A DNA stretch of 64,000 nucleotides from Planctomycetaceae bacterium (GTDB lineage: Bacteria > Planctomycetota > Planctomycetia > Planctomycetales > Planctomycetaceae), in NCBI GenBank assembly GCA_028284485.1, contig JANQRQ010000321.1, forward strand, positions 1 through 64,000. Reading direction: 5' to 3'. Below, one piece after another: positions 8,821-17,686 of the stretch (position 1 is its first letter; the number at the start of each line of letters is the position of its first letter). The position numbers were made by a program, and so were the translations under genes. The notes under the pieces are model-generated. The model made no database searches and was not told where the DNA came from. It worked only from the letters and a program-made list of their open reading frames with translations.

Positions 8821-10110
8821 ATGATGCGTCTTACACGTTTTTCGACCGCCGCACTGATGCTCATCTTGAGCGCAGCGATTTCTCATGCCGCCGATGGTCA
8901 GCTCACGATCGCGATAGATATGGGGCGTGGCGACGGCGTCTTTCTACAGCCCGATGGCTTGCCGATCCAGGCATTGGTGAAGAACACTGCTGATCTACCG
9001 ATACCATGCGTGGTCCGGTGGACGATACAAACCGACCAGGACCAGCAACTTGCGACGGTGTCGAATAACCTGAAATTGGCCGGCGGCAGCGCTCAAGAAG
9101 TCGTCTGCGAATTTTCGCCGCCGACACCGGGGTTTTATCTCGTGAAGTGCTCGCTCGATTTCGCCTTGTCTGACAATCCCATCAGCGCGTCTAAGATTCT
9201 CGCATACCGACCAGAAGAAATCGAAACGGAATTGACGAAGCAAAACGACTTTGACGAGTTTTGGCAACAGACTTTGGAAGATCTTGCTGCTGTTGCCCCG
9301 GAATTCGCCCTGAAGGAAAATCGAGATCTCGCGACCGACACGCATGACGTATTCGAGGTCTCGATGAAAAGCTTGGGCAACGTGCGGGTGCGCGGCTGGT
9401 ACGAGCGTCCGAAGTTAGCCGGTAAACACCCGGCGCTGTTGCGCGTGCCTGGCTATGGTGGAAACATGCGCCCAACCGGTCGAACTGAGACGATCGCGAT
9501 TCTCTCCTTCAATCCACGAGGCCATGGCAACAGCCAGGACGACGTTCCCGGCAAGCCGCAAGACTATTGGATTCGTGGTCTCGATGACAAGCAGGGATAC
9601 TTTTACCAGGGAGCGTATGCTGATTGCGTGCGGGCTGTCGACTTTTTGGCGTCCCGTAGTGAAGTGGATGCTGACTTCATCGGTGTAACTGGTGGTAGTC
9701 AGGGAGGCGGGTTAAGTCTGGCGACAGCCGGACTCGATCCGCGGATTGCTGTTTGTGCACCTGATATTGCGTTTCTTTGCAATTGGGAGCGGTACTTTAA
9801 GACATCAAAGTGGCCCGAAATGGACAACTGGATTGCAGATGGTCAGGACCGTACCTGGGAATCGACGCTGCGCACGATGAGTTACTTTGACACGTTGAAC
9901 TTTACTGATCGTATATCTTGCCCGACATTATTCAGCGTTGGTCTGCAAGATGGCGTTTGTCCCCCGGTGACAATCTTTGCCGTCTACAACCAGTTGGCCG
10001 GACCTAAGCAATATCGTGTTTATCCGCACACGAGACACGCCGTACCGCGTCAGCATCACGAGGAGCGTTGGACCTGGCTGACGCGAGAACTGGGCGCCAC
10101 AGCCGAATAG
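8821..10110 (+). CDS. Secreted acetyl-xylan-esterase-type hydrolase (carbohydrate esterase family 7)
   Basis: 429 residues with a signal peptide ending near ISHAAD. An N-terminal beta-sandwich of about 130 residues precedes an alpha/beta hydrolase of the AXE1/CE7 family. The catalytic triad is visible: Ser293 in GGSQGGG, Asp377 in GLQDGVCPP and His406 in HTRHAVP. FNPRGHGNSQ and YRVYPHTRH are family hallmarks. CE7 enzymes remove acetyl groups from xylo-oligosaccharides and some antibiotics; this one is exported, so it probably de-acetylates polysaccharide fragments outside the cytoplasm. ATG codons at 8821 and 8824 are equivalent starts. Confidence 0.88.
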   Translation: MMRLTRFSTAALMLILSAAISHAADGQLTIAIDMGRGDGVFLQPDGLPIQALVKNTADLPIPCVVRWTIQTDQDQQLATVSNNLKLAGGSAQEVVCEFSPPTPGFYLVKCSLDFALSDNPISASKILAYRPEEIETELTKQNDFDEFWQQTLEDLAAVAPEFALKENRDLATDTHDVFEVSMKSLGNVRVRGWYERPKLAGKHPALLRVPGYGGNMRPTGRTETIAILSFNPRGHGNSQDDVPGKPQDYWIRGLDDKQGYFYQGAYADCVRAVDFLASRSEVDADFIGVTGGSQGGGLSLATAGLDPRIAVCAPDIAFLCNWERYFKTSKWPEMDNWIADGQDRTWESTLRTMSYFDTLNFTDRISCPTLFSVGLQDGVCPPVTIFAVYNQLAGPKQYRVYPHTRHAVPRQHHEERWTWLTRELGATAE

Positions 10111-10173
10111 TAAGCCGAAAATGAGTTCCCTTCCCAGGAACTGCTGGCAACACGTCAAGACGACGCAACTCGG

Positions 10174-11241
10174 TCAGTCGGCGTGGTAGCCGCGCCACAT
10201 CCAGACGAGCGTATCGGCCAATGTCTGCTCAAACACTTTGCGATCGCAGTGCCTTGTCGCTTTGCTGAATACGAAGCGATAGTCATAGCCCTTGGCTTTC
10301 AGAGCCGTGGCGGTGCGCTGGTTGGCCATGACCCAATTATGATAGGTCTCTTCCGGGTCTTGGGCACGGTTGTCGTTTTCGGAGACATGGGTGAAGATAC
10401 GTAGCGGTTTTTTCTCGCCGTTTTCGATCAACTTCATACTGGAATGGTATTCCCAGGCACCCAGTGGATAGTCCGCCTCCTCCGGCGCATCGTCGTCCTG
10501 TTGATCAACGAACGTTCCCGAATAGGTAATCAAACGCCGAAACAAGTCGGGGCGAAACCAACCCATGGTGAGTGCTGCCGCACCGCCCGAACTGCAGCCC
10601 ATCGCCGCCCTCCCCCAGGGATTGTCCGTGAATGCGATATTGGGATAGGTGGCTTTGATTTCTGCGTTTTCCAAAACGGCGGGCAAGACTTCGTCGTTGA
10701 TGAATCGTGCGAAGCGATCGGACATCGTATCGTATTCGAGGCCACGTTCACTCCCTTTGCCGTCGTTGCCACCATTCTGCACCGCAATAACGATGAATGC
10801 CGGCAGTTTGCGGTTGGGTTCCTTGGAAATCGTCAAGTTATCCAACGCATTTCGCACTAAGTCGAGCCGGCTCGGACCGTCGTGTGTGACCAGGATCGGT
10901 GCCGGAGTTCCGTCGATGTAAGCGGCAGGGACATAGACAAAGATTTTGCGTTCTTCGCGAACTTCTTTGCGGGAATCGAGCGTGGAATCATCGCCCGGAA
11001 AAATCTTGCTGTCTGCCAAGAGCATGGAGAATTCGAATGATCTCCCCTTGGGATTTCCCAGATCGGTCAGATCTGGATCGATTTCATAATCAGGTCCAAT
11101 CGTATGGTTGCCATTGCCTTCATTCCCCGGATTCTCGATGTAATCATCGAAGGCGAAGGCAGTATTCGCAACAAGTCCGCAGATGGCCATCGCAAGAAGG
11201 CTGCAGGATTGAATGATGCGCAATCTTGAACTCAACGACAT
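10174..11241 (-). CDS. Secreted serine esterase (enterochelin-esterase/PF00756 type)
   Basis: 355 residues with a signal peptide ending near NTAFAFD. The fold is that of the putative esterase family that includes enterochelin esterase and feruloyl esterases. KIFVYVPAAYIDGTPAPILVTHDGP is the entrance (read as VYVPAAY and ILVTHDGP). Ser217 in GCSSGG is the nucleophile and His in TRHCDRK is the likely catalytic base. The substrate is unknown; its closeness to the CE7 esterase, facing it tail to tail with 63 bp between, suggests ester removal from polysaccharide decorations. The next gene upstream, DUF3500, is on the same strand. Confidence 0.82.
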   Translation of the reverse strand: MSLSSRLRIIQSCSLLAMAICGLVANTAFAFDDYIENPGNEGNGNHTIGPDYEIDPDLTDLGNPKGRSFEFSMLLADSKIFPGDDSTLDSRKEVREERKIFVYVPAAYIDGTPAPILVTHDGPSRLDLVRNALDNLTISKEPNRKLPAFIVIAVQNGGNDGKGSERGLEYDTMSDRFARFINDEVLPAVLENAEIKATYPNIAFTDNPWGRAAMGCSSGGAAALTMGWFRPDLFRRLITYSGTFVDQQDDDAPEEADYPLGAWEYHSSMKLIENGEKKPLRIFTHVSENDNRAQDPEETYHNWVMANQRTATALKAKGYDYRFVFSKATRHCDRKVFEQTLADTLVWMWRGYHAD

Positions 11242-11334
11242 GAGTTTGGCCCTACAGCACGGCAGGTGGTTTATCGGTCAAGGATTGGTGGCATCGGCCC
11301 AACCGGCGCTGAATAATTCGGCGCTCGCTCCGGC

Positions 11335-12309
11335 TCAGCTCTTCAAATGAAAGTAGCTGTGGATGTGCGGTTGGCCGCGAAAATACCAAACCAAATCGGG
11401 CCCTTCGATTTGCCAGGTATCCCACACTTCGTCGGAACCGATGTCGTACTTGCCCGAATACCAAGAAATGTAGAGATTGTCGATGATGTTATTCTTTTCA
11501 ATGGTCTTCAGCGTCACATCGACGTCGTCTTGGCGGAACATGGCCAACATTTCTTGCATGGTCTCGGCCAGCAATTGCTTTTGATCGTCGCTGAGCGAGC
11601 CACAACTGAGGCCCGGCCACCCCGTTGCCTTTTTCTTGATAACGGCGTTTGGTCGTTCACTGCGCGGATTGTTGGAAACCAAACCTTCCTGCTGTTGCTG
11701 CCCATCCAACGACTGCACAAATTTATTAAACAGCTTTCCCTGATACCAATAGGGATTGCCCGGATGATTCTTGGTTTCGTTAAACGCGTCCGGAAAGTGA
11801 CCATAAAAGATCGGAGACCCACCGAAGCCATGCCCTTTGTCGCTATGCGCATTGCAGCGTCGTGTCACATGATGCCCGGTATAGATGAACTCAAAGTCAT
11901 CGTCATCCGGCGTGCCAAAGAAACCGACGGAGGGTGCGTTCTTCTCCTGCCCATATTGGTCGATCTCAACTTGCTTATTCACAGCTTGTTGAAAATCGGG
12001 GCTATGCAGCGAGTCAAATATGTTCTGAATCAACTCTTGTTGTTCCGAATTGAACGTTGTTGGGATGCGATGCTCGGGGTGCACGTACCACCAATTACTG
12101 ATGAAATGGCGCTTGGCGTGATCAACAGGGAGGCAGATCTTTTGCATTTGCTCGTCGCTTAAGCTCTTATAAAGCTGCGTCGCCAAGGAGTCAGTCGTGG
12201 ATTCCCCAGCAACCGCGAGCCCGGCGATCTTTTCCAGCGGCGTTATCGCCAATAGAGCTGTCGATGCGCCTGCTGCTTTGATCAGTTCGCGGCGATTCAT
12301 TCCGTGCAT
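11335..12309 (-). CDS. DUF3500 family exported protein
   Basis: 324 residues. The ATG at 12309 follows an AAGGGGTGA ribosome site. The leader MNRRELIKAAGASTALLAI is Tat-like, so the protein is exported folded. DUF3500 features are the Trp/Tyr/His-rich blocks FEFIYTGHHVTRRCN, GSPIFYGHFPD and the C-terminal GPDLVWYFRGQPHIHSYFH. The conserved histidines could bind a metal or a substrate, but no function is established for the family. It ends about 93 bp before the downstream esterase on the same strand, so co-transcription is possible. Confidence 0.82.
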   Translation of the reverse strand: MHGMNRRELIKAAGASTALLAITPLEKIAGLAVAGESTTDSLATQLYKSLSDEQMQKICLPVDHAKRHFISNWWYVHPEHRIPTTFNSEQQELIQNIFDSLHSPDFQQAVNKQVEIDQYGQEKNAPSVGFFGTPDDDDFEFIYTGHHVTRRCNAHSDKGHGFGGSPIFYGHFPDAFNETKNHPGNPYWYQGKLFNKFVQSLDGQQQQEGLVSNNPRSERPNAVIKKKATGWPGLSCGSLSDDQKQLLAETMQEMLAMFRQDDVDVTLKTIEKNNIIDNLYISWYSGKYDIGSDEVWDTWQIEGPDLVWYFRGQPHIHSYFHLKS

Positions 12310-12620
12310 GGTTCACCCCTTGTCTGGAAACTGCTGCCGTGCAGCAAATCGTGTTTCGTTGCCACACCGTTTTGATGACCGCTTCTATTCTATTTTAAAG
12401 TGGCCTCCGGAGTCCACGGGAGGGCATAAACTTGTGTGGAATTTCGAGCCTCTCGAACGAGGCAAAACTGCGCCGAATTTGTTGCCAATATGGAAATAGG
12501 AGCGTATACGAATCGATGCATAACACTACAATCGCATATTAGCGACATGGGAAAATCGTGCCCGACCCGATCTCGCGACTCGCTCTTTTTGCGGATATCA
12601 TGGTTGTTTAGTCTTCGGTT
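12310..12620. promoter_or_regulatory. Divergent intergenic region (no gene seen)
   Basis: This 311-bp stretch separates the divergent DUF3500 and PSD1 genes and must hold both promoters. I see a short inverted repeat near 12449-12464 (GCCTC-tcgaac-GAGGC) and AT-rich patches near 12385, but no promoter elements I can name. No convincing open frame or RNA is visible. Confidence 0.5.
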
Positions 12621-14984
12621 ATGAATTCTTTCTCTCGACTTCTGTCACCCATGTCTGAGCGCTGCTATCCATTGAGTCTCGTCGGTTTCTTTCTGTTGAC
12701 GGCTGCGGCGTATGCCGATGAGCCGGCCGCAGAAAATCGCCGGCAGATTGAATTCTTCGAAGCAAGAATCCGGCCATTGCTCGTCAACCGGTGCTTCAAA
12801 TGCCACAGTGCCGACGCCAAATCGCTTAAGGCGGGGCTACGGCTCGACAGCAGAGCCGGCATGCTCCAAGGAGGAGACTCGGGATCGGCGATCATCGTTG
12901 GCCAGCCGAACGATAGTTTGTTGCTATCGGCGATTCGCTATGAGTCGTACGAGATGCCGCCCGATGGAAAGCTCAGTGCTGCGGAGATCGACGCCCTGGC
13001 AAAATGGATCGAGTTGGGAGCAACGTGGCCAGAAGGCAGAACGGTTGAGATGCCACCGAAACCGAATTCCGCAGCGTACGATTGGGACGAAGCGAAAAAA
13101 CATTGGGCTTGGCAACCAATTCGAAGGCCGCAGCCGCCTACTCCGAAAACGGGTGACCGAATCGCGAATGCAATCGATCGATTTGTTGTGGCCAGACTTA
13201 GAGAGGCAGGTCTACGTCAGCCGCCACCGGCATCGGCCGCCATCTTTGTGCGGCGCGCATTTATTGATCTCATCGGAATTCCGCCCACTCCGGGCCAACT
13301 CCACACTTGGGTAAATCGACTGCAGTCGGAAGGTGATCACTTGGATGACGCGGGCGTGCGGCGGCTGGTTGACAGTTTGCTGGATCGACCGCAATACGGC
13401 GAACGCTGGGGGCGTCACTGGCTGGATGTGGCGCGGTACAGTGACGGCGGCGGGTGGTCGCAGGACAACAAGCCGCAGCCGAGTGCTTGGAGGTATCGAG
13501 ACTGGGTCGTCGATGCATTCAATACCGACATGCCTTTTGATGACTTTGTTCAATTCCAAATTGCCGGCGACATGTTCGACAAGCAGGCAGCGATTGGTAC
13601 GGGATTCCTGGCGCTGGGGCCAAATTACAAATCCGACGGGGGAGATCCCGAGAGCATCGCCCAGGCCAAAGGTGAAACATTGGATGACCGCGTGGATACG
13701 TTCTCCCGCGCGTTTTTAGGGTTAACTGTTTCCTGTGCCCGCTGCCACGACCACAAATTCGACCCAATTCCGACACAAGATTACTACTCTCTGGCTGGAA
13801 TCTTTAACAACAGTACTGAGCGCGAACTTCCATTAGCGACCGACGATATCATTAAGCTCTACGATGACCATCAGAAGAAGATTAACGATCTAAACAGCAA
13901 GATTAATGCAACTCAGAAGGGCGCACGACAGCAAAAACGCGGCCTCAGCAAGGATCAACAAGGACGACTCGCCAAGTGGAAACGGGAACTTGCCGTTCTG
14001 AAAGCCAATGCCCCTGCCAAGTATGATTTCGCCCACACAGTCCGCGATACGGGCGCGGTTGACATGCCCATCGCATTGCGGGGCAATTTGTTGAAACCAG
14101 GCGACGCTGCACCTCGGAGATTTTTGCGAGTCGTCGCCGGTAACGAGCGAAAACATTTCACCGATGGCAGTGGACGCAAGCAACTGGCGGCCGCCGTGGT
14201 TCGCCCGCAGAATCCATTGACCGCAAGAGTCTTCGTGAACCGGGTGTGGTTGAATCACTTTGGCAATGCATTAGTGCGCACACCAAGCAACTTCGGAACG
14301 CTCGGAGAAACGCCCACTCACCCGCAACTTCTCGATTGGTTGGCGAGTGAATTCGTCGTATCAGGTTGGTCCATCAAATCACTGCATCGACTCATCATGA
14401 CGTCGGCCACCTACCGGGCGAGCAGTCGGTTTGAAGAAACGGCCTTTGAACGTGACGGCGACAACCGCCTGCTGTGGAGAATGAATCCACGCCGCATGGA
14501 TGTGGAAACGTGGCGCGACTCGCTCTTGGCGGTAACCGGCGAATTGGATCTAACGATCGGCGGTCCGCCGATCGAGAACATTATCAACAGCCACCGCCGC
14601 ACGTTGTATGCAAAAGTCAGCCGGAACGCCCCCTTTGCCTCGGACGAGTTCTTACGACTGTTTGACTTTCCAATCCCACGCGCAACCAGTGCTCAAAGAA
14701 CGACGAATGTCGTTCCTCAGCAGTTCCTATTCATGATGAACAGCCAATTTATGGTCGATCGCGCCAAGGCGTTGGCAGTGCGTCTACAGGAAGAACGACG
14801 CTCGACCAAGGACCGCATAGAACATGCTTACGCGCTGCTTTACGGCCGAAAACCAAGCAAATTAGAATTCCAAGCTGCGACTGACTTTGTCGATACTGAT
14901 GGCCCGATTGGTGTGGCACTCGACCGCTGGGAACAATACTGCCAGGTTTTACTCAGTTCGAACGAATTTATGTATACTCGTTAG
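12621..14984 (+). CDS. Cytochrome-c-like PSCyt1/DUF1549/DUF1553 (PSD1) protein
   Basis: 787 residues with a signal peptide ending near AAAYADE. Domains in order are PSCyt1, residues about 45-130, with a heme-type CFKCH motif and MPPDGKLS; DUF1549/PSCyt2, about 180-400, with YGERWGRHWLDVARYSDG and a second CARCHDHKFDPI motif; a charged helical linker; and DUF1553/PSD1, about 530-785, with NPLTARVFVNRVWLNHFG and GWSIKSLHRLIM. These proteins are abundant in planctomycetes and almost always sit beside a DUF1501 gene, as here. Roles in electron transfer or polysaccharide handling have been proposed, not shown. A start at 12651 is also possible. Confidence 0.92.
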   Translation: MNSFSRLLSPMSERCYPLSLVGFFLLTAAAYADEPAAENRRQIEFFEARIRPLLVNRCFKCHSADAKSLKAGLRLDSRAGMLQGGDSGSAIIVGQPNDSLLLSAIRYESYEMPPDGKLSAAEIDALAKWIELGATWPEGRTVEMPPKPNSAAYDWDEAKKHWAWQPIRRPQPPTPKTGDRIANAIDRFVVARLREAGLRQPPPASAAIFVRRAFIDLIGIPPTPGQLHTWVNRLQSEGDHLDDAGVRRLVDSLLDRPQYGERWGRHWLDVARYSDGGGWSQDNKPQPSAWRYRDWVVDAFNTDMPFDDFVQFQIAGDMFDKQAAIGTGFLALGPNYKSDGGDPESIAQAKGETLDDRVDTFSRAFLGLTVSCARCHDHKFDPIPTQDYYSLAGIFNNSTERELPLATDDIIKLYDDHQKKINDLNSKINATQKGARQQKRGLSKDQQGRLAKWKRELAVLKANAPAKYDFAHTVRDTGAVDMPIALRGNLLKPGDAAPRRFLRVVAGNERKHFTDGSGRKQLAAAVVRPQNPLTARVFVNRVWLNHFGNALVRTPSNFGTLGETPTHPQLLDWLASEFVVSGWSIKSLHRLIMTSATYRASSRFEETAFERDGDNRLLWRMNPRRMDVETWRDSLLAVTGELDLTIGGPPIENIINSHRRTLYAKVSRNAPFASDEFLRLFDFPIPRATSAQRTTNVVPQQFLFMMNSQFMVDRAKALAVRLQEERRSTKDRIEHAYALLYGRKPSKLEFQAATDFVDTDGPIGVALDRWEQYCQVLLSSNEFMYTR

Positions 14985-15056
14985 CTGAAAAATGTTTCTG
15001 ACAGTGAGTCGGCACGGACTCGTGTTAAGAAGCGGAATCATCCTTGGAAATCCAAC

Positions 15057-16487
15057 ATGCCGCATCGCAATCCATTTCTCCCAGTCTCCCGTCGCCAGTC
15101 CATAAAGCGAATCGGAGCTGGATTCGGGAGTCTCGGCTTGGCCAGCATGCTGGCGGACGCCGGCGAACCGGTCGTTCAAGGTGCAACTTCGTCGGCAGCA
15201 CCATTGGCCCCGAAGGTGCCTCATTTTGCCCCTAAGGCGAAACATGTGATTCAATTGTTTATGCCTGGTGGACCTTCGCAGGTCGATACGTTCGACCACA
15301 AGCCGATGATTTCGAAATTCGCCGGCCAGCGACCGAAAACAGTAGATCGCAAGTCGCTGCGTAACACGAAAAACGGATTGTTCCCATCACCATTTGGCTT
15401 TCAACAATACGGCGAATGTGGCAAATGGGTCAGCGACATTTTTCCTCACACGGCGGAATGTGTCGACGATATTTGTTTCGTGCATTCCATGCACACCGAT
15501 ATTCCCGAGCATGCCGGCGCGATAATGATGTTCAATTTGGGACACTTGCAACCGAGTCGCCCTAGCCTTGGTTCATGGCTGTGCTATGGCCTGGGGACGG
15601 ACAATCAAGAATTGCCGGGATTTGTCGCATTGAGCCCTCGCGCGAAACCACGTGGAAAATCGGCCAATTGGGGGAACGCATTTTTACCGGGGGCCTATTC
15701 TGGAACGTATGCCAACATCGCGAGCATGAAACCGGATAGCATTCTGCGAGATCTGAAGAATCCGTTTCTTTCACGAGTCGAACAGCAGAAGCAAGCCAAC
15801 TTGCTTGCAAAACTGAACCAACTCGATTTGCAGCGTCAGCAACAAGATCAGAATTTGGAGTCAAGCATCCAAGCGATGGAAATGGCATTCCGCATGCAGT
15901 TTGCCGTGCCGGAAGCGTTCGACACAGCCAGCGAATCGAGAACGACCCTCGAAATGTACGGCGACAGCGAATATGCGAAAGGTTGTCTGTTGGCACGACG
16001 ACTGGTGGAACGCGGCGTGCGAATGGTGCAGGTCTCACATTCCATCGATGGCTACGACATCGCCTGGGATACCGGCCATAAGGAGATTGAAAATGGGCAC
16101 ACCCGATTGGCGCTTGCCTGTGATCAGGGAATCGCAGCTTTAATTCACGATCTAAAACAACGCGGACTCTTCGATGATACACTTGTCATTTGGGGAGGCG
16201 AATTCGGGCGTGCACCAACATCGGAAGGTCAGAAAGGACGTGACCACGATCACTACGGATTCACAATTTGGATGGCAGGTGGCGGCGTCAAATCGGGATT
16301 CAGCTATGGAGCGACCGACGAATTCGGCTGCTCGGCGGTCGAGAACCGCGTCCACGTGCATGACCTGCATGCCACGATATTGCACCTGATGGGTTTGGAC
16401 CACGAGCGCCTGACGTATCGCTACTCGGGGCGCGACTTCCGGCTGACCGACGTGTACGGCAACGTCGTTCACGACATCATTGCGTAG
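15057..16487 (+). CDS. DUF1501 family exported protein
   Basis: 476 residues. The leader VSRRQSIKRIGAGFGSLGLA is Tat-like. Family marks are HVIQLFMPGGPSQVDTFDHK, the LPSxG-type region, RMVQVSHSIDGYDIAWDTG, DTLVIWGGEFGRAPTSEG and HDHYGFTIWMAGGGVKSG (each read in shorter pieces). DUF1501 proteins share the alkaline-phosphatase/sulfatase superfamily layout, but their activity is unproven. It follows the PSD1 gene by 72 bp on the same strand, the usual two-gene unit. Confidence 0.92.
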   Translation: MPHRNPFLPVSRRQSIKRIGAGFGSLGLASMLADAGEPVVQGATSSAAPLAPKVPHFAPKAKHVIQLFMPGGPSQVDTFDHKPMISKFAGQRPKTVDRKSLRNTKNGLFPSPFGFQQYGECGKWVSDIFPHTAECVDDICFVHSMHTDIPEHAGAIMMFNLGHLQPSRPSLGSWLCYGLGTDNQELPGFVALSPRAKPRGKSANWGNAFLPGAYSGTYANIASMKPDSILRDLKNPFLSRVEQQKQANLLAKLNQLDLQRQQQDQNLESSIQAMEMAFRMQFAVPEAFDTASESRTTLEMYGDSEYAKGCLLARRLVERGVRMVQVSHSIDGYDIAWDTGHKEIENGHTRLALACDQGIAALIHDLKQRGLFDDTLVIWGGEFGRAPTSEGQKGRDHDHYGFTIWMAGGGVKSGFSYGATDEFGCSAVENRVHVHDLHATILHLMGLDHERLTYRYSGRDFRLTDVYGNVVHDIIA

Positions 16488-16984
16488 TCATGGCAGATTC
16501 AAATTGCTTCCGATAGACGATGCGGGCTAGGTAGCGCCGACTCCACCTTGAGTTACCGAGATTGGCTACCATTTGGCGATCTTCTTCTGCTCACGGTTCG
16601 GTAAGCCAATTCACAGAACGGTAGCGCCGCATCCTTGATCATCCAAGCATTGTCGGCACGACTCTACCTACTGCAAGATAAAGGCACACTTCGCGATCGG
16701 CGTCTTGTCTACTGTTCCGAACCGTTCACACAAACCAGGATGCATGGTCGTCGTACCCTGAGGCGACAATCAGTTTCACAGTCACAGCAAACAATTCGGC
16801 TGCCAACACCAACCTTCTACGTTGGTCAAGTCTTAAAAAAACAGTCCATTTTTCGCACGTCGTTTGCCAAATCCACTTATGAATGCATTAACATGGTCAC
16901 CTTATGATTCACGACAACAACTCTCGAATGGCAGCGATGCCTATCACTGTCGATTCACACCTCAATTCGATTTGCGAGGCAACT
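16488..16984. other. 497-bp intergenic stretch without a recognised gene
   Basis: Between the DUF1501 and DUF1579 genes I see no RNA gene and no open frame with a plausible ribosome site and composition. The decamer ggtagcgccg occurs twice (near 16530 and 16620), and a run of seven A at about 16836 lies without a stem. It presumably carries the promoter of the downstream gene. Confidence 0.45.
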
Positions 16985-17539
16985 ATGAAACCATCACTTA
17001 TTGCCATTTGTTCTACCGCAATCTGTATTTGCTCGACTGCCTTCGCCTGGCCGCAACACGCGCCAGCACCTTCTAAGCAGCACAAGGTGCTGCAGAAGTT
17101 CGCCGGCGAGTGGGTGTTACAATCCAAAATGGAGGCCGTTCCGGGTCAGCCAGCCTTCGAATGCAGTGGAACGATGAATTCACGAATGCTGGGACAATAC
17201 TGGGCGATTTCAGAAGTGACCGGAGAGATGCCGGGGGGAGTTCAGGTTACCGCTATGCAAACGCTCGGATACGATGAAAAGTCGAATAGATTCATCGGTA
17301 CTTGGGTCGACAGTATGCTGAACTACATGTGGCATTATGAAGGCACCGTGAATGATTCCGGAACCAAGCTGACATTGAAGGCCGAGGGCCCCAATTTCGT
17401 GGCGGCTGGTAAGATAACCAAATTCCGCGACACTTATGAATTCAAGTCGGCTGACCACATCGTGCTGACGTCTGCTATGCTGAATGACGATGGTACGTGG
17501 GTCGAATTCATGACGGGAAATTACCGACGAAAGAAATGA
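16985..17539 (+). CDS. DUF1579 family secreted protein
   Basis: 184 residues from the ATG at 16985, which has a GAGG ribosome site 5 bases upstream and is followed by a signal peptide ending near CSTAFAWP. An in-frame start at 16904 would add 27 residues before the leader and is less likely. The mature part matches DUF1579: LQKFAGEWVLQSKM, AMQTLGYDEKSNRFIGTW, and a closing GTWVEFMTGNYRRK. The family forms small lipocalin-like barrels and no activity is known. The following sulfatase gene converges on it. Confidence 0.85.
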   Translation: MKPSLIAICSTAICICSTAFAWPQHAPAPSKQHKVLQKFAGEWVLQSKMEAVPGQPAFECSGTMNSRMLGQYWAISEVTGEMPGGVQVTAMQTLGYDEKSNRFIGTWVDSMLNYMWHYEGTVNDSGTKLTLKAEGPNFVAAGKITKFRDTYEFKSADHIVLTSAMLNDDGTWVEFMTGNYRRKK

Positions 17540-17686
17540 GTGGAACAGCTCCCACGGAATTCCCGGCGCAGTGGCGTGCGGTGGCAATAGCGACTGACAG
17601 AAACACTCGAATCGCGCGAGTTTGCCGTGGCGCGTATGGTCGAGCTTCGGCTGAAGCAAAATCCATTCCGTTCGCTTTTATCGGCA

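Noticed and set aside
10124-10142. Hairpin AGTTCC/GGAACT between the convergent esterase genes
   Set aside because: Only six base pairs with a seven-base loop and no T run; too weak to call a terminator.
11347-12162. 271-codon + strand frame opposite the DUF3500 gene
   Set aside because: It is antisense to a gene with a Tat leader, good ribosome site and family motifs; its protein has no recognisable features.
16635-16907. 90-codon + strand frame in the 16488-16984 gap
   Set aside because: Starts with a non-ATG codon, lacks a ribosome site, is basic and Thr/Arg-rich, and looks like no known protein.
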